DNA from: an uncultured Collinsella sp.
Lineage (GTDB): Bacteria; Actinomycetota; Coriobacteriia; Coriobacteriales; Coriobacteriaceae
Length of the DNA stretch: 12,479 bases
Direction of reading: 5' to 3'
NCBI GenBank assembly: GCA_937934355.1
Contig: CALGZY010000293.1
Coordinates: forward strand, 1 to 12,479
Shown here: positions 1 through 7,339 of the stretch, in pieces
Layout: every line of letters starts with the position of its first letter
Numbering within the stretch: the first letter of the stretch is position 1
Translations under genes and position numbers: made by a program
The notes under the pieces: model-generated
The model's input: the letters and a program-made list of their open reading frames with translations, nothing else
Database searches by the model: none
Told to the model about the DNA's origin: nothing

Positions 1-1390
1 CGGTCTGACGCTCAAGTTCGAGTTCTTTGTTGCGGCAGTCGACGTAGTCTTCCAGGGCGTCTTTGAACTTGTCAAAGTGGTATTCGAAGCCGTTTTCGAT
101 AGAAGTCGAAGGCGCTGCAACGGCACCGAGCGACGAAACGCCAAAATGGCATCTGTTGCATCTGTCCTGCCCGTCATAATCAGCAACCGAGGCTAACCCG
201 CCTGGCGACCCCTTCTTATAGTTGGGGCAACTCGTTCCGTAATGCAGATACGTCTTGTCATCGATGGCACTGGTTGGCCACGCCGCATCGGTATAGAGTT
301 CCGTCGCTCGCACCTCGTCAGTGTTGCGCGGCAACAGCGGGATATAGGAAGTGACTTCATCTCCGTCCTCGGTTACATATGCACGATTGACCTCTGTACT
401 CGCATAGGTGTAAAACGCCTTGCGCGCCGCCGACTCCGCCTTCGTCTCGACGCTTGAGCCCTGAGGTGCCTCGTTTGCAAGGCGCGAGCGGTAATAGGCC
501 TTCGCGCGATCGAGCGCCACTTGCGGCTCCCATGTGACACTCGAGGCATAGTGCGGATTCTCAATATCCGAAAGCTTCGCCAAGCTCCTCGCGCGTTCCC
601 ACATGCACGAACAGCTTCCGACTGCGCCTCTGTCAGATCCACCGCAGTCGGCAAGCCAGGCATGTTCCTTGGCCTTTGACGTTTTCTCGGACGCTTTCTT
701 CAGTTCCTTGGCAGCATAGTCAAGGTCTTTTGAGGTGCTCTCGATGGCATCGGTCGAGATCTCGGACCCTTTGAGCGCAGCGAAGTCCGACTCGGATGTC
801 CTGGGCACGGCAAGCGCCGTACCGGTATAGGTCACACTATCGGTATCCTGCGCCGACACCGCCTGCGTGGCACGCGCGGCGATCAGATACGGCAGAGCCG
901 TCTCGATTTTCTGTAAGCCTTCCGATGCGCTTTTGGCAAACTTGTTGCGCGTTTTAATGATCTCAATCCCGGTGTCGACCATATTGCCGGCAACTGGTTC
1001 GGCACCCGGGATGAGGATGGCGACCAGGCCCGTCCCGATCGTGGCAAACCCCGCCAGACCCAGACTCAAGATGCTCGCATCCACCACCGTGGCAGCCGTG
1101 TGATAGGACGACACTACGTTGACACCCGCCAGCACGCCGCTATCGGCCGCCACCTGGGTGTCCCCGGCACGCGACATGCTCCATATCGCCGCGGTCGACG
1201 AAAACAACAACGTGAGCACCACTAGGATGACCACGGCAGAAGAAAGCGTGGTGTAGGCACCGTCTTCGATAAACAGGTCGATACCGGCGCGGCCCATAAA
1301 GCCGCCTCGCTTGCGATGGCAGCTCGGACGGCGCGTCAAAACGCATCTAGACCAGAAACGCTTAATCCCATGCAGCAATCCACGAATCAT
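1..1390 (-). CDS. Large TadG-like pilus-operon protein, 3' end outside window (partial)
   Basis: An uninterrupted frame of 463 codons runs off the left edge with no stop. I start it at ATG 1390 because GGAGGGAG sits just upstream; a later in-frame ATG at 1297 has a weaker site. The N-terminus (residues 1-32) is rich in Arg/Lys, followed by a membrane segment at about 49-70. Directly after it comes TQVAADSGVLAGV (about 78-90), which resembles the QxAADAAALAGA stretch that follows the single membrane helix in TadG/TadE-type pseudopilins. A second hydrophobic stretch is at about 105-128. Residues 200-245 are charged and possibly coiled-coil. The rest, probably extracytoplasmic, has seven Cys (249, 260, 262, 388, 411, 414, 452), including a CxxC at 411-414. 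It overlaps the TadE-like gene by 29 nt and is the last Tad gene visible. The likely role is a minor pilin or pilus-anchored surface protein; membership in the TadG family is inferred from position and N-terminal layout. No von Willebrand domain motif is visible in the part present. Confidence 0.8.
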   Translation of the reverse strand, partial: MIRGLLHGIKRFWSRCVLTRRPSCHRKRGGFMGRAGIDLFIEDGAYTTLSSAVVILVVLTLLFSSTAAIWSMSRAGDTQVAADSGVLAGVNVVSSYHTAATVVDASILSLGLAGFATIGTGLVAILIPGAEPVAGNMVDTGIEIIKTRNKFAKSASEGLQKIETALPYLIAARATQAVSAQDTDSVTYTGTALAVPRTSESDFAALKGSEISTDAIESTSKDLDYAAKELKKASEKTSKAKEHAWLADCGGSDRGAVGSCSCMWERARSLAKLSDIENPHYASSVTWEPQVALDRAKAYYRSRLANEAPQGSSVETKAESAARKAFYTYASTEVNRAYVTEDGDEVTSYIPLLPRNTDEVRATELYTDAAWPTSAIDDKTYLHYGTSCPNYKKGSPGGLASVADYDGQDRCNRCHFGVSSLGAVAAPSTSIENGFEYHFDKFKDALEDYVDCRNKELELERQT

Positions 1391-1898
1391 AATCTCCCTC
1401 CAGCCATTCGGGACGCGATTGATACGAGACATCGACCTTGAGCTCAACGTAGCCGCCCTCGGCGGTACCACCCATAGCCCGCGCAAACGCGCCGATCACA
1501 GGCAACGGCTTGACCTCGCCGGAAACGGACACGGCCGAGACGCCACCCGCACCGGCCCGGCCAAGCTCGATATCCCACGACAACGGCCCGCCGGCATGAA
1601 AGATCGAAACGTTGGGCACTGCGGCAAGCCGGCGGCAGGTGAACTCCTTAAGATCGTCGTCCTCCGCCGTCGTCGTGGTCATGAGCCGCGCGGTCTCGGC
1701 GGCGGCAGACTCCATGACCGCGCGCGTATAAAGCAAGCACACCGGTTGCAGTGCGAGAAGGATGAGCGTCAGAAACGTCGGCAGCAAAAAAGCGGCCTCG
1801 ACCGTAGACTGCGCCCGGTCCTCGCGCGCGATATCAATACAACGCGATGTCCTTAGCGCCCGCAGCGGCGTCGATAAACGACGTCGAGGCAACGCCAT
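1362..1898 (-). CDS. tadE: TadE-like pseudopilin
   Basis: A 178-residue reading if started at ATG 1898. It carries REDRAQSTVEAAFLLP followed by a hydrophobic helix (about 36-56). This is the type IVc prepilin/TadE signature, with the conserved Glu at residue 34 and predicted cleavage A29|Q30. Downstream LLYTRAVMESAAAETARL is typical of TadE proteins, which act as minor pseudopilins in Tad pilus assembly after cleavage by a TadV-type peptidase. The C-terminal part (about 75-178) is a soluble, probably extracytoplasmic domain. The start is uncertain: ATG 1898 has no good ribosome binding site and gives a 65-nt overlap with the preceding prepilin gene. The signature itself begins right after that gene's stop, where only a non-standard ATT is available. 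The frame stays open to 2189, but that longer N-terminus runs through the neighbouring gene in another frame and is not credible. Confidence 0.82.
   Translation of the reverse strand: MALPRRRLSTPLRALRTSRCIDIAREDRAQSTVEAAFLLPTFLTLILLALQPVCLLYTRAVMESAAAETARLMTTTTAEDDDLKEFTCRRLAAVPNVSIFHAGGPLSWDIELGRAGAGGVSAVSVSGEVKPLPVIGAFARAMGGTAEGGYVELKVDVSYQSRPEWLEGDYDSWIAAWD
1391..1401 (-). promoter_or_regulatory. Ribosome binding site fixing the TadG-like start
   Basis: On the minus strand GGAGGGAG ends three bases before ATG 1390. It lies inside the end of the upstream TadE-like gene. It favours this start over the in-frame ATG at 1297, which has only a weak GGCGGC upstream. Confidence 0.7.
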
Positions 1899-2052
1899 GG
1901 GATGCCGCCCGCTCAACCAGCGCCGCCAAGCGCCCATCGGTGCCAGCACGCCAAAGCCCCGCGATCGCCAGCACGATCGATAACAGCGCCACCGTGACGA
2001 TGGCGTATTCCACAGTCGCTTGGGCAACCTCTTCACGCAGAACGCTATGCAT
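1834..2052 (-). CDS. Small prepilin-like (Flp/TadE-type) protein
   Basis: A 72-residue protein with a short charged leader, then AQATVEYAIVTVALL and a hydrophobic helix to about residue 34. The Glu at 15 and Tyr at 16 are the EY pair of Flp-type prepilins, and placing Glu at +5 puts cleavage at A10|Q11, leaving a mature protein of about 62 residues. The helix is followed by a short charged Ala-rich tail, longer than in the major Flp pilin of this operon. The start is well supported: AGGAGGG lies 8 nt before ATG 2052, inside the last codons of the upstream gene, whose stop is one base away. It could be a minor pilin or a truncated TadE; family placement between Flp and TadE is not settled by sequence alone. 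Confidence 0.82.
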   Translation of the reverse strand: MHSVLREEVAQATVEYAIVTVALLSIVLAIAGLWRAGTDGRLAALVERAASHGVASTSFIDAAAGAKDIALY

Positions 2053-2053
2053 T

Positions 2054-2617
2054 TCACGATCCCTCCTTTGAGCTTATTGTTTGCGGGACCAGACGCACGG
2101 CGCGCAGACGACACGAAGCATCGCCGGTGTCCGCGGCAACCGTCACCATATCGACCCAGCCGCGCCCATCGCGCACGATGGCGCCCCATACGTTGCCCTT
2201 AATATCGAGATAGCCGCTCAGGGCGAGCTGGGACGTTGGCACCTCGCGGTAGGCGCGTAACATATCCGCCGCTGCCTCGGTCATCGGTCGGTCCTCGGAC
2301 CATGCAAGCCGGACCGCAATCGCGTTGTCCTCAGGCGAATCCGTCGCAGTGCCAGACCGCTTGTCGAGCGTCCGCAGAAAGGTTTGCGCCGTGACAGCGA
2401 CATCCGAATCGTCCGCATCTCGCATCTCATCTTTTTGAGACGCCACCGCCGAATCTGAGCCCGAATCGAAGGCGGCCCCAGGACGCTGCTGCCGCGCGGC
2501 GTTAAGCCCCCAAAGCACCGCCGCCATCGCCACGATCAGGCAAGCAAACACCAGCAGCACCCCGATGGAGCGCTCGCCCTCTACAGGCTGTTGATGCCCT
2601 CGCTGATCGCATCCCAT
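2054..2617 (-). CDS. Unknown membrane-anchored protein of the Tad operon
   Basis: A 187-residue protein I do not recognise. It has a short polar N-terminus, one membrane helix (about 18-36), then a low-complexity Ser/Asp/Ala-rich stretch (about 45-75) and a compact domain to the end. That domain includes LALSGYLDIKGNVWGAIVRDGRGWVDMVTVAAD. The topology suggests a cytoplasmic N-terminus with the C-terminal domain outside the membrane. It lacks the EY prepilin signature seen in the genes on either side. ATG 2617 overlaps the end of flp by 37 nt and has only a modest purine-rich site (AAAGAG) close before it; a later start within the helix (GTG near residue 20) would destroy the anchor. Its place between flp and the small prepilin suggests an assembly or accessory role, but no function can be assigned. 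Confidence 0.78.
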   Translation of the reverse strand: MGCDQRGHQQPVEGERSIGVLLVFACLIVAMAAVLWGLNAARQQRPGAAFDSGSDSAVASQKDEMRDADDSDVAVTAQTFLRTLDKRSGTATDSPEDNAIAVRLAWSEDRPMTEAAADMLRAYREVPTSQLALSGYLDIKGNVWGAIVRDGRGWVDMVTVAADTGDASCRLRAVRLVPQTISSKEGS

Positions 2618-2814
2618 AGCTCTTTAACCTTGCCCTTAAATGCGACGATGGCGATAATCGCGATCACCACGAGCACGCCGACCAAGATGGCATACTCGGT
2701 GGTACCCTGTGCACTCTCCTCCTGCAGTAGCTCCTTGGCGCGCTGACGAACATATGCCGCCCGGCAAAACGCCCAGCCCTGGACCTTGCCAGCAGCGTCA
2801 GTCATCGTGTTCAT
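2581..2814 (-). CDS. flp: Flp-family major pilin prepilin
   Basis: A 77-residue prepilin. A 35-residue leader with basic and acidic residues precedes QGTTEYAILVGVLVVIAIIA, the classical Flp core: Glu40-Tyr41 at the start of a hydrophobic helix (about 41-59). A short tail, KGKVKELWDAISEGINSL, follows. With Glu at +5, cleavage falls at A35|Q36 and the mature subunit is about 42 residues, in the normal Flp range. The ATG at 2814 is preceded by GGGAGGA with about 4 nt spacing; a second in-frame ATG lies three codons on. The gene begins 10 nt after tadC ends. In Tad systems the mature protein polymerises into the adhesive pilus fibre. Ala instead of Gly at -1 is unusual and is shared with two neighbours. 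Confidence 0.92.
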   Translation of the reverse strand: MNTMTDAAGKVQGWAFCRAAYVRQRAKELLQEESAQGTTEYAILVGVLVVIAIIAIVAFKGKVKELWDAISEGINSL

Positions 2815-2824
2815 GTATTCCTCC

Positions 2825-3466
2825 CTACATCATCCCGCCTGCTCCCAGCAGCGGGCCCAATATGGACAGAAGCAACGCCGGCAAGATGAGCGTGCCGGTG
2901 GGAATCAGCAGCTTGACGGGCGCACGCTCGATCTCGCGCTCGACCGCGGCGCGATGAGCCGCACGGATCTCGCGACTTTGAGCGGCCAGCGTCTCGGCAA
3001 GTGGGGCACCCAGGGCGAGTGCCTGCCCCACCGTAATGGCAAAGGTCTCGAGCGCTCGCACGTCCAGGTCGCGCGCGGCGACCAACAACTCGTCCTCACG
3101 CGTGCCCACGCCCACCTGCCACGCCATGCAGGCCCGCTCAAGGCGAAGAGCCAGCACTGACCGGCGGTTGGCGCAGAAAATCTCAAGCGCTGCATCAAAC
3201 GAAAGACCGGCCGAAAGACCCAAGCGCACAACATCGATCATCTCGGACACTTCGCCGAGCGAAACTCGCGCCGGGCCGCCCGCTCCAACCGCGCCCTTCA
3301 CTCGCGCGGTCAGGGCATCGACCACCGAGCGACCCGCGGCAGCGACCAGCACCGCCTCGCGCTTGCAGGCCCCTGCGATCTTGCGCGCATCCGCCCGATC
3401 CAAACCCGTCGCGACAAATACACTCAGGGCGCACAGGCAAGCCGCAACTGCAACTGGGGCGCTCAT
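2825..3466 (-). CDS. tadC: TadC-like pilus platform membrane protein
   Basis: A 213-residue inner-membrane protein of the type II secretion F (T2SSF) family, the second half of the Tad platform on which the CpaF ATPase drives pilin assembly. The frame is open to 3604, but the real start is ATG 3466, which forms an ATGA overlap with the tadB stop and has GGTGGAG upstream. There is an N-terminal membrane helix (about 3-21). The cytoplasmic domain contains MIDVVRLGLSAGLSFDAALE (about 76-95) and VGQALALGAPLAETLAAQSREIR (about 146-168), both matching the T2SSF pattern. A C-terminal hydrophobic hairpin lies at about 185-207. It is shorter than the usual TadC (around 280-320 residues) because it lacks an extra membrane segment and linker at the N-terminal side. 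tadB precedes it and flp follows 10 nt later. Confidence 0.88.
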   Translation of the reverse strand: MSAPVAVAACLCALSVFVATGLDRADARKIAGACKREAVLVAAAGRSVVDALTARVKGAVGAGGPARVSLGEVSEMIDVVRLGLSAGLSFDAALEIFCANRRSVLALRLERACMAWQVGVGTREDELLVAARDLDVRALETFAITVGQALALGAPLAETLAAQSREIRAAHRAAVEREIERAPVKLLIPTGTLILPALLLSILGPLLGAGGMM

Positions 3467-4389
3467 AGCTCCACCCTCATAATGCGCCGGATAACCACCA
3501 GGGCAACGGCGTTGAGGGCAAGACCCAGCACCACAGCGCCCGCGCCGGCAGGCGTCGCAAGACCGCGACGAAAATCTGCCGAAAGCAGCGCCAACACCGC
3601 GCACATGCCCGCCGGCATCGCCGCGACCATATGCGCAGACATGCGAGCCTGCGACGTCTTAACATCCAGGCGGCGCTTGAGCTCAATGCGCTCCCCCACC
3701 ATGCTCGACGCCTCGGACAGTAAGTCGGCAAGCGGAGCGCCAGTGCGCTGTGACACCTTAAGCGCCAAGGTCACAAGCGAAAGACCGGGGGCGTCGATGC
3801 GCACGAGCAAGTCATCGAGCGCGTCGGTCGCCGAGATGCCGCAATCGATCGCCGCCGCTACCCGCAAAAACTCGGTATGTACCGGCTCTTGCGCATGAGC
3901 GCCCACAAAGCGCATGCCCTGGGCCAGCGAATGTCCCGAGGCAAGCGACATGGAAAGTGCGGTAAACGCCTCGGGCATGGCCTCTTCTGCATCGTGTTGC
4001 TCGCGCCGGCTCTCAAAGCCATCCCGAGCGGCGCCAACGGCAATCGGAGCAACAAGTCCCAAGGCAAACCCGAGGGACGATAACGACACCATCGTTAGTA
4101 AAACGCAGCAGACACCGCTCGATAGCAGCAGAAACGCCAAACGCCCCGAAGCATCCTCGATCACGAGGCCAAGGCGATGCGCCGGAGCCAGCGATGCCCA
4201 CGAACGGGCGATCTTTTTCAGCAGATCGTTTTCCACCAGCTCACGCGGCAGCTTCTCTGCCACCGTCTCGAGCGCCTGACGCGCCAGCTCCGCCGGCGGC
4301 ACCTGCGGCACACGAGGTTCCGCCCCGCACGCCGTCGCAACAGAAAACCCTGCCAAACCCCCTACGACGAGGGGCACAGCGACCTCCAT
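3463..4389 (-). CDS. tadB: TadB-like pilus platform membrane protein
   Basis: A 308-residue polytopic protein of the T2SSF family. It has a membrane helix at 3-20, a soluble region to about 80, two adjoining helices (about 83-101 and 105-120), the cytoplasmic T2SSF domain (about 135-240), and two C-terminal helices (about 252-270 and 282-301). EAMPEAFTALSMSLASGHSL (136-155) is the recognisable core; SQRTGAPLADLLSEAS (213-228) is the second conserved stretch. Together with TadC it should form the membrane platform contacted by the assembly ATPase. The start ATG 4389 has AGGAGGTGG four bases upstream, lying within the end of cpaF (28-nt overlap). The stop overlaps the tadC start as ATGA, so the two are likely translated in near-equal amounts. 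The SVATAC near residue 21 is not a lipobox because Leu is absent at -3. Confidence 0.9.
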   Translation of the reverse strand: MEVAVPLVVGGLAGFSVATACGAEPRVPQVPPAELARQALETVAEKLPRELVENDLLKKIARSWASLAPAHRLGLVIEDASGRLAFLLLSSGVCCVLLTMVSLSSLGFALGLVAPIAVGAARDGFESRREQHDAEEAMPEAFTALSMSLASGHSLAQGMRFVGAHAQEPVHTEFLRVAAAIDCGISATDALDDLLVRIDAPGLSLVTLALKVSQRTGAPLADLLSEASSMVGERIELKRRLDVKTSQARMSAHMVAAMPAGMCAVLALLSADFRRGLATPAGAGAVVLGLALNAVALVVIRRIMRVEL

Positions 4390-5690
4390 TCGTCCACCTC
4401 CTCTTGTGTGAGCGTCCCCGACCGCAGGCCTTCTGCGATAAACGGCGGCTCGCGGTCAAGCGTCCAGGTTCGCTCGGCGGCATCGAAAGTCACATAGCGC
4501 TCGAGTTCTACGCCGCCCGACGCGGCGCGACGCACCCCCGAATACGAGGAGACGAAACGCCTGCCATCGGCGTGGCGCTCGGACATCACGATGCCGTCGA
4601 GCGCCATGGCAATCTGCTCCTCGATGAGCTCGCTCGGCAGATCGATGCCATAACGTGCAAGCAACGTCAGACGCACCACGGTCTCCTGTTCTGAACCCGC
4701 ATGAAGTGTGGTGAGCGACCCATCGTGGCCCGTGTTCATGGCCTGCAACATGTCGCAGCACTCGGCACCGCGCACCTCGCCCACCACGATGCGGTCGGGG
4801 CGCATGCGCAGGGCATTGGTCACCAGGTCGCGGATCGTCACCGCGCCCTCGCCCTCAATTGAAGCCTCGCGCGCCTCTAGGCGCACCACGTGCGGATGAT
4901 GCGCAAACTTGAGCTCGGCAGAGTCCTCGATCGTCACGATGCGCTCGCCGGTGGAAATCTCGCATGACAACGCGTTGAGCAGGGTGGTCTTACCAGATCC
5001 CGTGCCTCCCGCAACCGCCAGGTCCTGTCGCAGCGACACCGCGCACGACAGCAGCTGCGCATACCAAAGCGGCAGCGACCCCAGCCCCACAAGCTCGTCC
5101 AGCGAGCAGATACGGTCCGAGAACTTTCGGATGGTGAGAATCGGTCCGTCAATCGCCACAGGCGGAATCACCGCGTTGACGCGATAGCCCGTTTTGAGGC
5201 GGGCGTTGACGATGGGGCTGCGCTCGTCGATACGGCGGCCAAGTGGCGAGATGATGCGGTCGATAAGCACACGGATCTGCTCATCATCCTCAAACGCATG
5301 CTCGATGGGGTGCAAGACGCCGCCGCGTTCAAAGAAAGCCGAGCGGCAGCCGTTAATCATGATCTCGGTAACGGTGTCGTCCTCGATGAGCGGCTGCAAC
5401 GGCCCCAAGCCCACCACGTCATCCAAAATCTCGTCGATGATGGTCTCGCGCTCGGACGTCGCGAGATCAGTCGGCTCCTCAACATTGAGCGCCGCCTCCA
5501 CCGCGGGACGCAATTCCGAGCGGGCAAGTGCCGGGTCGATATAGGCGCTGATACGCGCCACTTCGTCGTAACCCATGCGGTCCATCACGGCGCGCTTGGT
5601 GCGTCGTTTCACCGCGCGGCGACGCCCCGCATCTACAGGCGCTGCCCCCGCTGCAGCGCCGGCAGCCTTAATCCTCGTTTGCAGGCTCAT
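4362..5690 (-). CDS. cpaF: Tad pilus assembly ATPase CpaF/TadA
   Basis: A 442-residue secretion ATPase (GspE/VirB11 superfamily, TadA/CpaF group), cytoplasmic and hexameric in characterised relatives, which powers pilin polymerisation. A basic N-terminal tail (1-35) precedes the CpaF N-terminal domain with [20 protein letters not shown] (about 86-105) and EIMING. The core motifs are all present: Walker [10 protein letters not shown] (228-236, Lys234), Asp box TIEDSAEL (253-260), Walker B with the catalytic Glu in RIVVGEVRG (300-308, Glu305), and His box [12 protein letters not shown] (320-331, His322 and His330). Length is normal for the family. ATG 5690 overlaps the tadZ stop by 4 nt (ATGA) and tadB starts within its 3' end. 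Nothing looks broken. Confidence 0.97.
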   Translation of the reverse strand: MSLQTRIKAAGAAAGAAPVDAGRRRAVKRRTKRAVMDRMGYDEVARISAYIDPALARSELRPAVEAALNVEEPTDLATSERETIIDEILDDVVGLGPLQPLIEDDTVTEIMINGCRSAFFERGGVLHPIEHAFEDDEQIRVLIDRIISPLGRRIDERSPIVNARLKTGYRVNAVIPPVAIDGPILTIRKFSDRICSLDELVGLGSLPLWYAQLLSCAVSLRQDLAVAGGTGSGKTTLLNALSCEISTGERIVTIEDSAELKFAHHPHVVRLEAREASIEGEGAVTIRDLVTNALRMRPDRIVVGEVRGAECCDMLQAMNTGHDGSLTTLHAGSEQETVVRLTLLARYGIDLPSELIEEQIAMALDGIVMSERHADGRRFVSSYSGVRRAASGGVELERYVTFDAAERTWTLDREPPFIAEGLRSGTLTQEEVDEWRSLCPSS

Positions 5691-7339
5691 CGCTGATCAC
5701 CCTCGCGCGACCAGGGAAGGCGGATACGCGGGCGTTCGGTGCGCGTTGCACGGTCGGCGACCATATCGCTCCAAGGGCCGACGGCGCACCCCAGTTCCAC
5801 GAGCATCTCGCGCGTGGCCTCGCGCACGCTGGTCGCAAAAGCGCTGGTCTGCCCCACTGCCTCATCAGCGCGCCCAAACGCCATGAGCGCGGCGAGATCC
5901 TGCCCGCCATCGGCGATACGAATCTTGGAGCTCAACGCACAGGCAATCTCAAAGCGCATGGCGACGTCCTCGTCTGCCCCGCGCGCACCGAACCGGTTGA
6001 ACACGGCGCTCATGCGCGTGCGCGGCACACCTACTCGACTTGCCAGTTCAATGACGCGCGACGCCGATGTCGCGGACGACACCGCAGCATCGCCAACGAT
6101 CAGGCAACGGTCGCTCGCCGCCACCGCAGCCGCCACGGCGTCGCCCCAAAAGACCGAGGTATCGATAAAGACCACGTCGGATTCGCGACGCAGAACATCA
6201 AGCAGTAGCTCCACCGGACATGCCATGAGCTCGGCTTGCTCGGGCGCCGCGACGGGACCCCAGAGCGTAACGCCCGGCGCCACGCGCATCGATGCGGCCA
6301 CGATATCCGGCTCGGCAAGCGCGCCCGCCACCGACGGCTCGATAAGTGCCGCCATATCGCGCGGAGCATCGACGCCTAACAAGTCGTAAAGGTTTCCAAA
6401 CATCAGGTCCAGGTCGAGCACGGCGGCACGCAAGCCCAACAGCGACGATGTGTGTGCCATGGTGGCAATGATCGTCGACTTGCCGCAACCGCCCGAACCC
6501 GAAATGGCGCAGATGACCGGAGCTCGATGCTGCGGAGCGGCAGCGTCTGCCGGCGGCATCGGAGGCGGCGGGGCGGGCGTCGGTGACAGCGTCCCCGTCT
6601 CCCCCGCCGCAACCACACGCTGCGTCCAAGCCGGCATGGCAGCTTGTTCGGTCTGCGAGGCAGGCTCGTTCTGTGCAATCTGCTCATGCTGCATCAGCGA
6701 CAACTCGCCGCACCCGGCAAAGCCCTCAACTTCGTCGAGTTCATCCGCCAGATTCACGCCGTGCACGTATCCCATATCTACAGCCGGGGAGTCGCCAGCA
6801 TGCTGCGCCGGCTCTCCAGCGTCATCGTATACAAGGGGGTTCCGGGGGCGCCGACCATGCTCGGCTTCCGCTTTTCCATAATCATCAACACGCGGGCCTC
6901 TTGTAGCGCGAGGCGCCCCGGGTTCCCTATCAACAAAAGCATCGGGCTCAATCGTCATGCACCGATCGGAATCAACCGCTCCCTCGCCCGCGCGCCCGTT
7001 GCCGCATATACTGTGCGCAGCGATGACCTCGGTCGCCCCTGCGCGAAACAGCCCCTCGATATCCGATGGATCGAGTGCTTCTATCAACACGACCACGCGA
7101 CTCACGCGGCCTTCGGCCGTCAGGCGCGCAACAGTCTTGCGCACATCTTCGATATCAAACAGAGACGCCGCGATGATGGCAGCCCCGCGGCGCGACGGAA
7201 ACGCCCGCGCCATGGAAACCAGCCCGTCCAGGTCACCCACGCGAAGCACCTGTGCACCCGTATCACGGCCCTCGACTTCCCGCTGCAACAGCCCGTAATC
7301 GCCGCACGCGCAGCACGCAAGCCAGATCGCCTTCATCAC
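5687..7339 (-). CDS. cpaE: TadZ/CpaE-like pilus localisation ATPase
   Basis: A 550-residue protein of the CpaE/TadZ group of the MinD/ParA ATPases, which place the Tad machine at a cell site. Residues 1-110 form a receiver-like (atypical response regulator) domain. Residues 115-275 are a long acidic and polar linker ending in a Pro/Ala-rich stretch (251-270). The ATPase follows: P-loop SGSGGCGKST (280-289, Lys287), VLDLDLMFGNL (307-317) as the A' motif, and Walker B VVFIDTS (389-395). The lysine at the start of the usual KGGxGKS/T signature is replaced by Ser282, as happens in TadZ proteins described as having an atypical Walker A box. Translation can begin at GTG 7339 (GTGA overlap with cpaB) or at ATG 7336; GGAGG lies 6 and 9 nt upstream respectively. 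The linker is longer than in many relatives. Confidence 0.92.
   Translation of the reverse strand: MMKAIWLACCACGDYGLLQREVEGRDTGAQVLRVGDLDGLVSMARAFPSRRGAAIIAASLFDIEDVRKTVARLTAEGRVSRVVVLIEALDPSDIEGLFRAGATEVIAAHSICGNGRAGEGAVDSDRCMTIEPDAFVDREPGAPRATRGPRVDDYGKAEAEHGRRPRNPLVYDDAGEPAQHAGDSPAVDMGYVHGVNLADELDEVEGFAGCGELSLMQHEQIAQNEPASQTEQAAMPAWTQRVVAAGETGTLSPTPAPPPPMPPADAAAPQHRAPVICAISGSGGCGKSTIIATMAHTSSLLGLRAAVLDLDLMFGNLYDLLGVDAPRDMAALIEPSVAGALAEPDIVAASMRVAPGVTLWGPVAAPEQAELMACPVELLLDVLRRESDVVFIDTSVFWGDAVAAAVAASDRCLIVGDAAVSSATSASRVIELASRVGVPRTRMSAVFNRFGARGADEDVAMRFEIACALSSKIRIADGGQDLAALMAFGRADEAVGQTSAFATSVREATREMLVELGCAVGPWSDMVADRATRTERPRIRLPWSREGDQR

Noticed and set aside
373..663. A 96-codon minus-strand frame
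   Set aside because: It is a different frame within the large TadG-like gene and is Arg-rich without any domain.
1899..2189. Upstream extension of the TadE-like frame
   Set aside because: The extra N-terminus is Arg/Trp/Cys-rich and overlaps the whole small prepilin gene and the end of the unknown gene in another frame.
3467..3604. Upstream extension of the tadC frame
   Set aside because: It lies inside tadB; ATG 3466 with an ATGA overlap and a ribosome binding site is the natural start.
4318..4389. Possible lipoprotein signal at the TadB N-terminus
   Set aside because: The Cys near residue 21 lacks the Leu at -3 of a lipobox, and TadB proteins begin with a membrane helix.
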